Source: Marisa cornuarietis (taxonomy: Eukaryota > Mollusca > Gastropoda > Architaenioglossa > Ampullariidae). Taken from it: a stretch of DNA of 64,000 bases. The position numbers and the translations under genes were made by a program. The first letter of the stretch is position 1, and every line of letters starts with the position of its first letter. Positions 1 to 12,404 of the stretch are shown here, one piece after another. The stretch lies in the NCBI GenBank assembly GCA_004794655.1, contig SMMW01000650.1, positions 248,001-312,000 of the forward strand, written 5' to 3'. Below the pieces are notes generated by a model that worked only from the letters and a program-made list of their open reading frames with translations, did not search any database and was not told the origin of the DNA.

Positions 1-610
1 GGTGGTAACCCATGTTCCTAACAAAAATCCCACAACAAATTGGCGGAAAAATAAGTACTCAATACACGAGTCGTTCTATAATTACTGCTGAAAACTAAAG
101 AAAATGCCAAGGCAATGGTCCGACGTGAAAAAAATATACATTCTTTCTATTTTTTTATTTCTTTTCTGCAGTCATTCCTACGAAGGTTTGGAACCATAGT
201 AGTTAGTGCGTGCTGTTGAAACCTACAAGGGTACTAGCTCAAGTTGGAACATTTGCCTAACCAGCAACTTGGTAGAAGAAATGAGTTTCTGATTTATCAA
301 GAGAATTAAAGACGACAGAAAAAGAGGATTGGGTTCCGCCGCTCACATTCCGTGACCTAGTTATGGTGAACCACTCATTTTCACTGCCTAACGGCTGCGT
401 ACGAGACTCCTTGCCGTCGCTTATTATTTGTTTGACGTGGAAGAACTTTCATTTGTAAATCTTTCATTTACAGTACTAGCGATAGGTAATTTATGTGTCA
501 ATGCTGTTTTCAGATTAGGCATTAGAGATGGTTACTTATGTTCAAAAGAGCTTCTATGCCGAATGTCAGACAGCTGCTGCATACTAAACATGGTGAAAGA
601 GTTATCTTAC
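1..610. other. Left edge, presumed intron 1 of divergent gene G0
   Basis: No LDLa or ShKT exon could be found on either strand. Because exon 1 of the - strand gene G0 ends at 611 with a GTAAG donor, this stretch is best read as the start of its first intron. The short open frames here show no recognisable domain. Confidence 0.5.
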
Positions 611-722
611 CTTGTCGTTTGGTTAAAGCTCGTTTCCTCGCAAATTTTATTTTGCTTGGATGTAATTTCACTGCTTCCGCGACAACCAAAACAACCACGA
701 GGAGGTAAACAAACTTCAGCAT
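611..722 (-). CDS. G0, divergent LDLa-ShKT family member, exon 1 only (partial)
   Basis: On the - strand an ATG at 722-720 opens 37 codons that end 'TKRQ' plus one base, followed by a GTAAG donor (610-606). This is the same phase-1 layout as exon 1 of the + strand genes. The predicted start MLKFVYLLVVVLVVAEA is a signal peptide, followed by a basic propeptide with two Lys-Arg sites (ARKRA and TKRQ). It is the most divergent exon 1 here: the propeptide begins VKLHPSKIKF where the others have [10 protein letters not shown]. All further exons would lie left of the window. It is head-to-head with G1, 1.8 kb apart. Identity rests on the exon 1 match and the matching promoter spacing, so family membership is likely but the domain content is unseen. 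Confidence 0.75.
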
Positions 723-802
723 GACTGCTGAAGGGAAACAACTCCTTGGAATGCCTGATGGAAATTGTGACGATCAGTGGAAGTAGTGAAACTGTCAACT
801 GA

Positions 803-834
803 GGTAATCTTGTCAATATGGCGCCACTCTTATA
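803..834 (-). promoter_or_regulatory. Proximal promoter of G0
   Basis: Read on the - strand, TATAAGAG occupies 834-827 and AAGATTAC starts at 811. The TATA box lies about 112 bp before the ATG, and the GATA-like motif starts 23 bp downstream of it. This matches the spacing in G4, G5, G7 and G8, although here the motif is AGATTAC and not AGATAAC. No transcription start has been measured. Confidence 0.5.
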
Positions 835-1325
835 GTCCTGCTTTTAGTGTCACGTGGTGTCCCTTCTGCCCTAATTTTTTTAAAAAGAGAAACCTACAGT
901 CATTGGATTATCTGTCTTAGAGGTTATTTTCGGAGACATTGAAATATTTATACCCGAGGAAACCTACAGACAGCAGGTACAGTGACTGGTATCTTACACT
1001 ACATTATGTAAACTGTACAGTCACACAGAAGGGTGTACACGATGTCAAGGAAACACAAAAATGACAGTGTGCAAGATGAGCACAGACAGACAGTTTGGCA
1101 GGCAGCCAGGTAGGCAGACCGACGGATAGATGGGAATACAGACAAACGGAGAGACAGGTACACAACATCATTTCATGCATAAGGCATGACGTATTTATAC
1201 ATACATGCATGCACTTATTTTTTATATGACTCACTTTTAAATGTTTTATATCTGTATCTTTGCACGTGAGCATAAATTTGTATGTATCTGCATATCATTG
1301 CGTGTATTAAAGTACTGTATTATGT

Positions 1326-1590
1326 ATTGTAACCGAGTGGTTAGTGCTCTGGCGTACCAACCTAGAGGCCTGCCGGTTTGATGCCGCAGCAAATATCCCC
1401 CAGTCCACCCAGCTGTCGGGAGTGGGTAGCTAACTCAACAGAGGGTTTGTGGGAAGTAAGGTAGCGAGGGAGATGAGATTGTCACTACCCTCAAGTAAAG
1501 CTAGAAGACCCTAGAAAAGTGATAAAGTCTCTAACAGCTCACTTCCCAATGAGAGGAAAAGGTCAGAGTCGACCTTAAATGAATGCAAGT
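1326..1590 (+). mobile_element. tRNA-derived SINE, + orientation
   Basis: A Pol III-type head is visible: an A-box-like segment (gagtggttagtgctctgg, about 1335) and a B-box-like segment (ccggtttgatgcc, about 1373). A body follows containing gggaagtaaggtagcgaggg. The body matches the element at 6572-6810 and, in reverse, the relics upstream of the LDLa-E exons of G3 to G7, so it is one SINE family. The 3' end is uncertain and no clear target duplication was found. Confidence 0.65.
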
Positions 1591-2370
1591 ATTTATATAC
1601 ATTTCATATATGTACGTGTATGGATATATGTACTATGCATGTGTGGACGGATGAATGGAAGCACAAACTGTGTTCGGAGCAAGCTAGGGAAGATTAATCA
1701 TGCTAATAGTCACTACCAACATTAGTATCCTCTTCCCAGTGCTGATGCTATTTTTCTGACGAACTTGACTGTCGCCACTAGCACAAGAAACACTCACATT
1801 CTTGAAACACCTGGTCACTAACCTCAGAGGTAGAGTGTCGTCATGGAGTTAAAGGTCACATGAGGTCATAATTAATGCTTCTTAGGCATTTATAGATTAT
1901 AGTTTTTCATTTTCATTGTATTATATATCTATATATATCTTTGAGGCAAGAATTATGTGGAATACTAAAACATAGTACACACATACAATAATAATGTAGC
2001 GTTAAAAGACAGTCAAGTTTTCTTACGAATTTATGGCTCAGTACCCTCGGAGGTATCGGCTCCGCGACCCGTTCAGAGACAGAACTTTTCCCTATACTGC
2101 TTTAGAAATAGTTGGACCAGGTTACACAGACGTTAGGAGGAGTTGAAAATATGTGAAGATAAAATGATATTGTTGGAAGAGAAAAGAAACGTAAAATCTT
2201 ATCTCCAACACTTGGTCATTGCCCAGTTAACTCGGACAAATCAGGCCAGTCTGTCACACAAAAAAGTATAAAATTAAAATTTGAATCAAATTGAAAAGAT
2301 CGTCCTCTTTCATGATGGTGTATGTTCTTTAAAAACTAACTAGCATAGATAACGCACTTTGTGTTGTTCA

Positions 2371-2419
2371 AGGGCTATAAAAAATCAGGCCTTCAAGTAA
2401 GTCTTTCGTCCAAGATAAC
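2371..2419 (+). promoter_or_regulatory. Proximal promoter of G1
   Basis: TATAAAAA (2376-2383) is followed by a conserved ATCAGG box and then AGATAAC (2413-2419), 95 bp before the ATG. In other genes the ATCAGG box lies upstream of a second TATA box. Here the intervening segment appears to be deleted, so which TATA is used is unclear. Confidence 0.45.
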
Positions 2420-2507
2420 CACACTTTACTCGCATACGCCTTTCAAGTGCGTTTCAATCAATCAGTTAATCTCTTGGGTTCTCTAGAAAGAGCGTAAGAC
2501 TGTATTC

Positions 2508-3149
2508 ATGGCGAAGTTTGTCTTGTTTTTGTTCCTTGTGCTGGCAGTCACAGAGGCAGTCAAATACCACAAGAGTAAACTACAGTATGCACACAAACGA
2601 AGCTTGACAGCAAAACGACAAGGTGAGGGAACTTGGCTTTCTAACCCATCACTTTCTTGAAAGTCACGAAGTAGGTCTTCGATAACGAACACAAACTTTT
2701 GAATATTTCTGGTGAGGAACAGGAACTGTGAACAGCAAAAGGTTGATGCTTCCTCGGCAAAGGAAAGATAAAAAAACATTATTAAGAGAAAATGCTTCTA
2801 AAACTTAACAAATTTGTGAGTTTGGTCTCATTAACCTTTATTCATGTGTTATAGCGACAATCTGTGGTGAGAACCAGTTCATGTGTGTTTCTGGTGAGTG
2901 TATTCTAGCGGAGTGGACATGCGACACACAAGCTGACTGCGCTGACGGCTCCGACGAAAAAGAATGTGGTCAGTAACTGCTGGTGTACTCTCAGGTTCTT
3001 CACTGCTACCTTTTTTGTTATTCACCATTTTAAAGAGTGTTTGTGAATTTCTTATTTCATGATATACACCAATAGTCGTTTTAGCGTTGTTCTTTTTAAG
3101 ACCTCATATGAAACCTTTCTAGGTCTTTCTCGTTCTAGTAATGTGAACG

Positions 3150-3218
<69 letters not shown>

Positions 3219-6200
3219 TCTCTCTCTTTCCCTCTCTCTCACTCCTTCTTTCTCTCTACCTGTCTCTCTCTCATACACACACACACACACACACACAGGC
3301 ACACACACCTTCTATCCTTATTGTAATCTCAATCCTCAGATCCTATAATGTACACCTGTATATTGCTATATTCAAGCCTTATGGGCAGCCCTATGGTGCT
3401 TTACAAATAGTAATAATAATAAATGTAGTCAAGGCTGTCACAGCTCCTGTACATACCAATGTTCCAATGTAGAATGGATCACACACGTACAAACCATCGG
3501 AAAGGAAGTAATGCAAATCCTCCGATATAATACTTTCCACACAAGTTCAGCGTGTCATCATCGATGGAATAAAAGAAAGCTGTATATGAAAACCAAAAAG
3601 CCACAAACAAGCAAAAATGTTCAGCACAATGACGATGACGTGTGTGTAAAACAAACAGACACACCTCACAACAAATCAAAGTAGAAAACTACAAAGGCGA
3701 AAGGACATAACTCTTTCCCTATTGACCAGAGACGAGCTATTGGGTTGTATGACCTATTGGCTAGTCACAGTCGATGGGTTATCTCCTGTGTATTATTTTA
3801 AATACTGGCATCTAGAAGAACTAACTCTATGACATAATCTAATGTTTTGAGTTACTAAACTTTTTTCAGAGTGCGTTTGCAGAGGTGATCGCAAGTTCCA
3901 GTGTCACAACGGCCATTGCATTCCAGCATCTTTCGTTTGTGATTTGGATAACGACTGTGGCGATAACAGTGACGAAATCGACTGCCGTAAGTGTTCCAAG
4001 TCTCTCCAACGATTCCACCGGTGGCTTTATCGGTACCAAAAAAAACCCGCAGTCTGAAAATTGAGGATGGACCTTGGTCAAATCTTTAACGTATTGTTTA
4101 TTGCGAAAATTGATACCTACTATATCGTCCATTGTACTAAGGTTTTTTTTTTTTTACTTCGAATTCACGCAGGTAAATGAGAGTTCCTTCAGAATATTGT
4201 AAGCCTGTCTTTGAAGTCTAGTCACACGTAGGCTAACACTTAATGTTTTCAGACTTGACCACCTGCAGGCCTGGCCAGGTGCAATGTGACGACTCCAGGT
4301 GTATCGAGGAATCGTGGTTGTGCGATGGGGCCATTGACTGTAACGGCGGCTGGGATGAGACAAACTGTGGTAGGCGGTGAAGTCTCTTTTGTAGGTTAAG
4401 TGTTGGTCTAACATGCAGTAAGGTCGCTGTGAAAGACACTTTAGGTCACATTTAATGTCGCTGTCACGGGCTGTTTATATCTAATTAGCCTTATTCATGA
4501 TGGGGTACGATGCAAAATCGTAATACTGAAGGGTGCATGTTAACATTGTAAGATCACAGGTTACACTGTAAAAGACGTATTGTTCACGGTGTTTGTTGAT
4601 AACATGAGGCTATGAACAGACTCATGGACAACAAAAAAGAGAGTTAAAATATTTAACAAGTAAATATGTAAATATTTATTCAATAATTCAATGAATATGC
4701 TAAACAGAAAACTCTTATTATTACATATTCAAATACTATATTTATTTAACGAAAGTGAAGATTCAAAATGCAACAGAAAGACTGAAAAAGAAAGAGTGTG
4801 ATATTTTTAGGTTAAAGAGAAATCTAATAACTTTTACTCATTTAAAGCTTATTATCGGTGCTTGTTAATGTATAAGACCAACACAAGTGCTCAGCGAAAT
4901 TCATTTTAAATAGAGCATAACGTATCACAAGCCATATTCCGGTGGTATTTTATGACGAAGACGCACAAGAAATATTATATAAATGTTTTTTCTCCCAATC
5001 GCAATTGGATTTATCGAGAAAACAGGAAGTGACGAAAGGATAGCAATTTTAAAAATGACGTCATTTGCATGAGCTGAATTCCAAGAGCAAAGATGCAATC
5101 CTTGGTAAAAGAAAGCATACCAGGACACATTGTGCTGTTTGTCAATGCTCTTGACACTCAGATGGAGTTAATTTGTACTCATTGTCATTTCCTAGAGATA
5201 ATGGAAGCAAATGCCAGTGGACCAACATTGCTTAATTAAAGATGTGTATATACAGATGTCTGCTTTGTTCAAACGGGCCGTGCGAGCTGTATCCCCATGC
5301 AGTACAGGCAAGTCTTGAATTTTCAGTAAAACGAAGAAATCTTCCGACAGCAGTGCCAACTATACAAAACCACCAGCTGTTAAAACCAACTACCATTGCT
5401 GGTAAAAAGCTTAAACAAAAATCATCCACCTGATTAGCAACATCGACACCGATCTGGTCTACAAGTAACATCATGACAGTCACAAACACAACATCATCAA
5501 TGGTATCCTTATGCAGCACAATGCTAACAACAACTGACAGTATGAGGACACCACTGATGTGAGTGCTTGAAACAGCTAAAAAGAATTGAGGGGGACAAAC
5601 GTATGAGAAGCTTAAACTGGATTACGTTTCATTTGGGGGCAAAAAAATCCCTTCTTGAACAGGACAATCTGAGGGATTTTCATATGACTTAAGGACCGGC
5701 ATAGATTTTCTGAGCTGAGCCACCCTCCCTGTTCCAAATAGTACTTGTACGCATCGGAACTCTCCAGTGTAGGAGAGTAATTGTCTTCTGCTTTCCTAGT
5801 GGCAGGTGAGAATGCCGATGTTTGAAGGCTTATATACTGAAACTTCATTACGTACTCATATTTAAAATTTTGCACTCGTGTTGGCCTTTAATATGTGAAG
5901 AGAATATGCATGTTAAGATGTTTAAGATGTATGTGTTTCACGAGCATTACACCAATCAAGAGAGCTGTCAATATTTGTGATTATATTCAATTGACTAGTC
6001 TGCCTGCTTGTCTTTCAGATTTATGACACTCTCCATTCTTACTGTTTGTTCCCTGATTTTCTTCTTTGTGTCTTCTATGTTTGTTTTATATTACTTGTTT
6101 GCATAGTTGTTTCGCCTTCCGTCCTTCGTATTCTGTGCATGTCTCCTATTATATGTAAGCGCTAAGAGCATGCTCTCTATGAGTGTAAATATGCGCTATA

Positions 6201-7478
6201 CAAATCTTCATTATTATTATTATTTGTTGAAAGCACTGGGAGCATGCTCCTTCGTGAGCGTGATTATACACTCTATAAATGCCACGTTGTTTTATTATTA
6301 TTATTACTATTATTATTATTAGTTGTGTACCTGTTCAACCTGCAGGCGGCACGTGCAGAGAGGACCAGTTCCAGTGCGCCGATGGGTCTCATTGTATCCC
6401 TGATGTGTACGAATGTGATATCGCTGTGGACTGTGCTGATGGAAGCGACGAGCAAAACTGCCGTGTGTATCTTCATTTTTATGTTCAAATTATTTTCACG
6501 TTTCTGCCATTATGTTCGCTCTTATCGCTTCCTGCCTTTCTCTCACCTCGTAAATACTCTTTGAGAAGCGGGTAGCCTAATGGTGTGAGCTGCGGTATCT
6601 GGATCAGAAGGCACGCACACTAGCCGGTTTAATACCCGTATGATGCAGCTAATTTTTCGCCGCTGTAGATTGGGTACCTGACTCTTAAAGGGATGGGGAA
6701 GATAACAGCGAAGGAGATGTCCTGTGGACCGCCCTAACAAAAAGGTTGGATCTCGCAAAGTGAAGGTTCTGACACTTTTACACTCTTACACTCCCCTACC
6801 ACCGTAATGTCACTGGACTACTTTCCCTTTTTTTTTTATTCTGGGTGTGTGTACGTCTATATATGACCTACCTAATTTGTATGTTCGTGAATATTTTCGT
6901 GCAATAACCTGGTCGATTGTTACAATAACGACGGTAACATTAAGGATGACGAGGAGGATTACATGCTCGATGATAAATAAGATTCGCAAGCCTTCTCTTT
7001 TTTAATGAGTTTATAATATGTCAGTCAGGATGGGATCGGGGGGGGGGCAGAAAAAAATGAGACGATGAGTCTATCCATCTATCCATCCATTCAAATGCGC
7101 ACGATCTATCTATTTATCGCTGTGTTTGTGAGTGTGCGTACATGCCTCTATGTGTAGTCCAAAGTGAAAGTCTGTGACTTTTGACCTTTCTAACCAGAAT
7201 GCAATCCAACCACCGAGTTCCAGTGCAGCAACGGCCAGTGCGTTTCCATCAACTGGAGGTGTGACGGCGACGCCGACTGCTTCGACGCTTCTGACGAACT
7301 CGGTTGTCGTAAGTAGCAAGTGACGTGACTGCTTCCCAAATTGTTCTACTGAAGGTGGTGACGGTTTATAGTTCACAAAAAAGTCATAGTTCCCTCTGGG
7401 GTCTAACGCCATCATGAATCAAGTTTTACCAAAACTCCCTCTTTCTGCTTCTTCTTCCTCTGCTCTCTCTTGTGTTGC

Positions 7479-7561
<83 letters not shown>

Positions 7562-10500
7562 CGACGACGACAGTGTACCGTACCTCCTGACATGAAATCC
7601 AGCTTTGCTCTGTTCGATTTTTTTTCCCTGACATATACGCTTTACCTAATCATTCCGTCTGTTTTAACGATCGTCATTTTGATGGTGAAGGTGAGTAACG
7701 GAACCTTCCGGAGAGTTACCTGCCCTTGTCGCATCATGTGCTTGATGGGGCAGCTCTACAAATTATATGTATTTTCACTGTGATTGACTGATCTTTCTCT
7801 CATGTGCTCTACATCTTCTGCTTCCTTATTTGAAAACATCTACTCTGGAATGTTTGTGGATTGCTCGCTCGTGGAAGAAGGACGTTTTCAAAGTTTTCTT
7901 TGCTGGACTTTCTTCTGCCTACTACACCATGTGCTCCAACATGGCTACCGAACCTCTCTGCCGGCCTTTGCTTCGACACTCTCAACGCACCAGACAGGAC
8001 GACGCAGCCACCCCAGCGTGTTCCCATACAAGAAAATTACCTGTTGTTGTTGTTGTTTATTTAGTTGGAAAGTGCTTCCACCTTGCGGTGATTTCGCACT
8101 ATGGGGGGAAAGGGAAGGGGGAGGAAACCGGAGTACCCGGAGAAAACCCCCGCCGCCCAGCCCTGCGAACAGGTGTCACATACAGAGAGTGTCCCGAGAC
8201 GAGATCTGAACCCTGAGCCGCTCACTGCAGTGGTGACAAGCGAGTGTTTTAACCACTACACTAAAGGGGGCCCTAGAAAATTACCTACGGTAGGCACGAA
8301 CTTATATCACTGAGGTTTAAGACTTCTGATCGCTCATTAGCGCTTTGCACCGTGCTTCGTACTTTGAACATTCATAGCCACTGTGACATTTCTCGAAAGA
8401 AAAAAAAACGCCGCCCGTTCCGTGGCGGTCGTCGGCGACACCAGCATCGCCGTGATCAAAGTGAACCAGTTGACATAACCACCAGTAACACCAGCCGGAA
8501 ACACGACCGACCAACTGGGTCAAATAACTTTACATCTCGGCGACCAAACCAACATGATCGCCTGAAATCAGTAGTCACCCAAGTTTCCCGCACACGACAA
8601 CTGAACACTCGCCTCCATGTTGGGCTTTTCAACGCTCAGTCGGTATCGTCCGCACAACAGTCACTGAAGCGAGTTGAAATAGTAGAATTTGTGACAGACC
8701 GCCACCTTGATATTTTCATCATCACTGAGACGTGGCTTAAACAGCGAGGTGACGAGAGCGTGTGTGTCGATCTTACTCCAGTGGGCTACTGCCTGAAATC
8801 TTTCCCCCGCCCTACACGTGGTGGTGGTATTGCTATAATCTACAGATCATCACTTGCCAAGTACCTGTCTTTTACTACTGCCGTATCGTTCCCTCACACG
8901 TCTTTTGAATTTGTACAAGTCTCCTCTTCGGCTCCTCATTGCTCGATGCACCTGCTCTGCATCTACAGACCTCCTCCTAGTGCAAGGAACAAACTTACAG
9001 CCTCTACATTTTTCTCGGAATTCCATGATCTCTTGGATTATAGCAATACTCTAATTGGACCCGCCATACTCCTCGGAGATGTGAATGTGCACTTCGACAA
9101 CAGTGCTCACCCTGACACTGTCAAAATGTCTGAAATGCTGCACACCTTTCGTCTCGTACAGTCCGTGTCGCAGCCAACACACAAAGAGATCACATCCTGG
9201 ACTGGGTCATACATCGACCTGATGACCACTTAGTCCAGTCAGTTGATGTTTCCCACGATCTCTCATCTGACCACTACTGTGTACTGATCGAACTTGATCA
9301 CAAATGCCCATCATCGGCGCCAGTTTTTAGATCCACTCGCTCATTACGAAATGTTGATAGACTGGCATTCAAAGCACAGCTGCAGATGGAGCTCCTCCAA
9401 CCACCCTCTGCCGAGCAACTTGACTGTGTTTTACGTCGAGTAGTTGATGACCACGCCCCAGTGTCTCGACGTCTGATGCGCCAGTCTAAATGTGCGCCTT
9501 GGCATTCACAGATCCGCGTTGAACTCCGTGACCTGAAGCGCACGCGCCGGCGAGCTGAACGTCTTTGCCGGAAGACTGGACTCGCCATCCACAAAGAAAT
9601 TTACAATGCTGCAAAGCGAAGCGTGGCAAAATGCATTTATGAGGCTAAAACATCATACCTTCAGGGCCAAATTTGCACCTCCTCCAAAAAGCTTTTTGCC
9701 ATTTGCAATAAAATGACTGGATCAAAGACAGCAACACCACTGCCTACTGCCTACCCTGCTTCACTGCTGCCGCAAGTTTTTAGTGATTATTTCACCAGCA
9801 AGATATCGGACATTCGATCATCATTAGACTCGGCGTCGGCGCTTGACAGCATCTCCTGTGATGTCCTCCCAGGATGTTCCATGACCAAGTTCCTACCAGT
9901 CTCTGAGACCGATGTAAAAGCGGTTATCCTAAAAGCTAAAGCAACAACCTGCGAGTTAGATCCGATGCCCACGAGCCTTCTGCTCGAGTGTCTAGATACT
10001 CTACTTCCTGCCATCACACATATTGTAAATGTCAGCCTGTCGTCAGGTGTTTTCCCATCTCTGTTCAAGAATGCGGTGGTGAGGCCACTTCTAAAGAAAT
10101 CCACGCTTGATGTCAATGTGCTAAACAACTACCGCCCAGTCTCCAACTTGTCTTTTCTCTCTAAGATCATAGAGAAAATAGTTTTGACACAGCTCTGGGC
10201 CTATTTACAAGACCACCATCTTCTTCCACAAGCTCAGTCGGCATATAGACCTTTCCACAGCACTGAGACCACTCTTATTAAAGTAACAACAGACATATTA
10301 TCTGCTCTTGACAGTGGTGATGTTTCTCCATTAACCCTACTGGACCTGTCTGCTGCATTTGACACTATAGACCACTCTCTGCTTCTTCACAGACTCCACA
10401 CCCTCTACGGGATTTCTGGACCTGCCCTCTCATGGTTCAACTCCTATCTCACTGATAGGACCCAGACTGTGGTAGTCGATGGTCAGACATCTCGCCCTGC

Positions 10501-11881
10501 TTCACTTTTCTGTGGCGTTCCCCAAGGCTCAGTACTTGGCCCAGTCCTGTTCATCCTGTATACTAAACCACTTTCATCTTGCATCCGGTCTCACCAGGTG
10601 TCTCATCAGTCCTATGCAGATGACACGCAGCTTTACTGTTCTATTCCACTGGCTGAGTCTCACTCTGCTATTAGCTCTCTAGAAGCTTGTATTAGTGATG
10701 TCAAGGGCTGGATGGTGAAAAACAAGCTTAAACTAAATGATGATAAAACGGAAGCCCTCTTGTGCCATAGAAGAAGACATCAACCTTCACTAGTCAGTCT
10801 GCCCAATCACATCAAGGTGGGCGACAGCAACATCACCTTCACGTCATCCGTTAGGAATCTGGGATTTATTGTCACCGCAGACATGACCCTTGATAAACAT
10901 GTTACAGCTGTCTGTCAGTCTGCCTACTATGAGCTCCGTAAGATCAGTGCCATCCGTCACTTTCTCTCTACACGTGCCACCAACACTCTTGTCTGTGCGT
11001 TTGTTCTTTCACGACTTGACTACTGCAACTCCTTGCTGGCAGGCTGCCCCTCATCCCTCATTCAGAAACTCCAGAGAGTACAGAACTCCGCTGCACGTCT
11101 GGTACTTAGAGCAAGGAAACGGGACCATGTCACACCTCTCCTTCGTTTTCTACACTGGCTACCCGTCCGTTCTCGCATCCAGTACAAACTGTCTGTGCTG
11201 TGTTTTAATTTCTTTGCTGGCTCCTGTCCTGACTATTTCTCTGAACTTCTCATCCCTTACTCTCCGGCCAGACAACTCCGCTCTTCCTCTGACAACCGTA
11301 CTCTGACTGTTCCTGTCACCAGAACAACAACATATGGTCACAGGACTTTTGGCTACTGTGCTGCAAAACAATGGAACTCTCTTCCTCTCCATATCCGCCA
11401 CCTTCCTACAATTGAATCCTTCAAATCTGCACTGAAAACGCACCTCTTCCTTGAGCACTACTCCTAGTCCACAATGCTAGTCCTTACCCCCCCCTTCCCT
11501 CTTGCTACTTTACCCATCACTATTTTTCTCTGTTCCTGTTACTTGATGCCTTTTGTTATCTGTTTTTGTCAGTACTGTCGTTTTCTTTCGTCCACTGTGT
11601 TCTGTATCTACTAAGTCCACGTCTCTTCCCCGTTTTAAGCGCTAAGAGCATACTCTCTACGAGTGTGAATATGCGCTATAAAAATCTTCACTATTATTAT
11701 TATTATTATTTACTAAATTCTATTATCATCGCCAGCTACATTGCATCCAAGCACGTGCAGCGACCGAATGTCTATGCGGGGCTGTCTGCTGATGAACGAG
11801 ACGTCACTTCCCATCTGTCTCGACGACGACCTCGGCTTCAAGTATTGCCGCAAGTTCTGCGACCTCTGCCTGACTGACTGA
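2508..11881 (+). CDS. G1, secreted protein with five LDLa repeats and a C-terminal ShKT-like module
   Basis: Seven exons: 2508-2622, 2855-2968, 3870-3986, 4253-4369, 6346-6462, 7198-7308, 11736-11881 (TGA). The joined CDS is 837 nt, 278 residues. Residues 1-17 form a signal peptide; about 18-38 are a basic propeptide with KR sites (AHKRS, AKRQ). LDLa cassettes A to E follow at about 39-76, 77-115, 116-154, 155-193 and 194-230, each with six ordered cysteines and a C-terminal acidic calcium motif (for example DCADGSDE). The last exon has cysteine spacing C-x8-C-x10-C-x9-C-x3-C-x2-C, matching the ShKT ending, plus an N-glycosylation sequon NET. Cassette B has an extra cysteine (CVCRG). All introns are phase 1. 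An L2-type LINE fills most of the last intron. The cassette D donor (GTGTGT) is weaker than in its paralogues. ATTAAA at 11932 is a possible poly(A) signal. Binding partner unknown. Confidence 0.9.
3153..3307. repeat. (AC)n microsatellite with TC-rich spacer
   Basis: Two AC runs (about 3159-3218 and 3272-3306) flank a TC-rich stretch in intron 2 of G1. The open frame across it is an artefact of the repeat. Just downstream, about 3370-3425, 'tggtgctttacaaatag' followed by a TAA run resembles another LINE tail. Confidence 0.8.
5232..5875 (-). other. Antisense open frames in intron 4 of G1, origin unknown
   Basis: Two open frames on the - strand (5519-5232, 95 codons; 5875-5612, 87 codons) lie in an insertion-like part of this long intron. 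The first is hydrophobic in its middle part. I recognise no domain and no splice context. They could be decayed transposon or pseudogene sequence, or chance. Confidence 0.2.
6108..6322 (+). mobile_element. 5'-truncated L2-type LINE tail in G1, partly dimeric
   Basis: The segment carries the terminal motif gcgctaagagcatgctctc and a TTA run, as at the 3' end of the large LINE in the same gene. A diverged second unit (gggagcatgctcc followed by another TTA run) follows directly, making a dimer-like tail. The last TTA ends about 23 bp before the AG of the cassette D acceptor (6344-6345). Confidence 0.75.
6572..6810 (+). mobile_element. tRNA-derived SINE, + orientation
   Basis: An A-box-like start (gtagcctaatggtgtgagct) and a B-box-like segment (ccggtttaatacccg, about 6625) head a body containing gggaagataacagcgaagg. 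The body is related to the SINE at 1326-1590. It lies in the G1 intron between cassettes D and E, in the opposite orientation to the SINE relics in the same intron of G3 to G7, so it is a separate insertion. Confidence 0.6.
7479..7571. repeat. (ATG)n microsatellite
   Basis: About 27 ATG repeats followed by ACG repeats, in the last intron of G1. The poly-isoleucine frame on the - strand here is an artefact. Confidence 0.9.
7979..11467 (+). pseudogene. L2-type ORF2 (endonuclease and reverse transcriptase), broken
   Basis: The frame before the SINE runs into 'PYKKIT' at 8042; after the SINE it resumes as '[10 protein letters not shown]' (from 8286) in the matching register. The endonuclease part (to about 9190) shows the motifs ETWL, GGGIAI and [11 protein letters not shown] frame change near 9185-9192, inside the 'H-ILDWV' region, then shifts reading to the frame that stays open through 11467. 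The RT part (693 codons from 9386) has [28 protein letters not shown] and the catalytic YADD (10613-10624, about residue 410), then the [10 protein letters not shown] and LHWLPV motifs typical of L2/CR1. Two lesions (SINE insertion, frameshift) make this copy inactive. Confidence 0.85.
8043..8274 (-). mobile_element. SINE inserted in the L2 ORF2, antisense, with 12-bp target duplication
   Basis: Read on the - strand, a tRNA-like head (tagtgtagtggttaaaacac, then gggttcagatctc) leads to a body with gggtactccggtttcctccc and a tail of AAC repeats at 8043-8055. A perfect 12-bp duplication agaaaattacct flanks it (8031-8042 and 8275-8286). This SINE family differs from the one at 1326 and the one at 50925. 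Confidence 0.9.
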
Positions 11882-12404
11882 AACCGATCGTTATCCATTT
11901 CCCTTGGTCCCTGACAACGAGAGGGGTCGACATTAAAAATTTTTTATGCTTTCTGAATAATCAAACTTCTTTTAATATCATGTCAAGTTTATTGGAAGTT
12001 TGGCTGTTTTATGCTTTTTTCGCAGAACTTTTTGTGAACGACGCTAGTGTTACCGTAAGGACGATAAAAGTTAGATAAAACACTAAAATATTACAAATAC
12101 CATGCATCTACAAGCCACCAAAGCTGTAGTCCCCATTTTTAATACTCTACACGTAAGTGAGTGTCATCACCAAAAAAACTGTCCCCCTTTATGTCTAAAT
12201 CAACGAACTGTTAGAATAACATTACTCGTGTGTCTTCACCACCTCAAAAATTCTTCTCCTTTCACACAGGCTTCCAGAGTTAGCCTTTTAAGTATCCTTT
12301 CTTTTATTCTAAATATGTTAGTGGCATCTTTGAAAATTTGTCGCATGTACCGTTTGAGCTAATTATCCATTAGTATAGCAATGCTCGTGTGCCTTCCTCA
12401 CCTC

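Larger units (their letters stand above)
7784..11712 (+). mobile_element. L2/CR1-type non-LTR retrotransposon, nearly complete but broken
   Basis: Encodes an endonuclease and reverse transcriptase of the L2/CR1 type. Its 3' UTR ends in gcgctaagagcatactctct, an ATATGCGCTATAAA segment and a TTA run finishing at about 11712. It lies sense within the last intron of G1, with its 3' end about 23 bp before the final splice acceptor. The 5' end is uncertain: coding sequence is recognisable before the SINE at 8043-8274, and the frame can be followed back towards 7784. Truncated copies of its tail occur at 6108-6322, 14240-15604 and 19935-20187. Confidence 0.85.

Noticed and set aside
1004..1273. 89-codon - strand frame rich in Cys
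   Set aside because: Low-complexity CAGA/TGCA-type sequence, no splice sites and no similarity to the family exons.
1326..1400. tRNA gene
   Set aside because: A and B boxes are present, but no cloverleaf could be folded and the same body recurs elsewhere; it is a SINE head.
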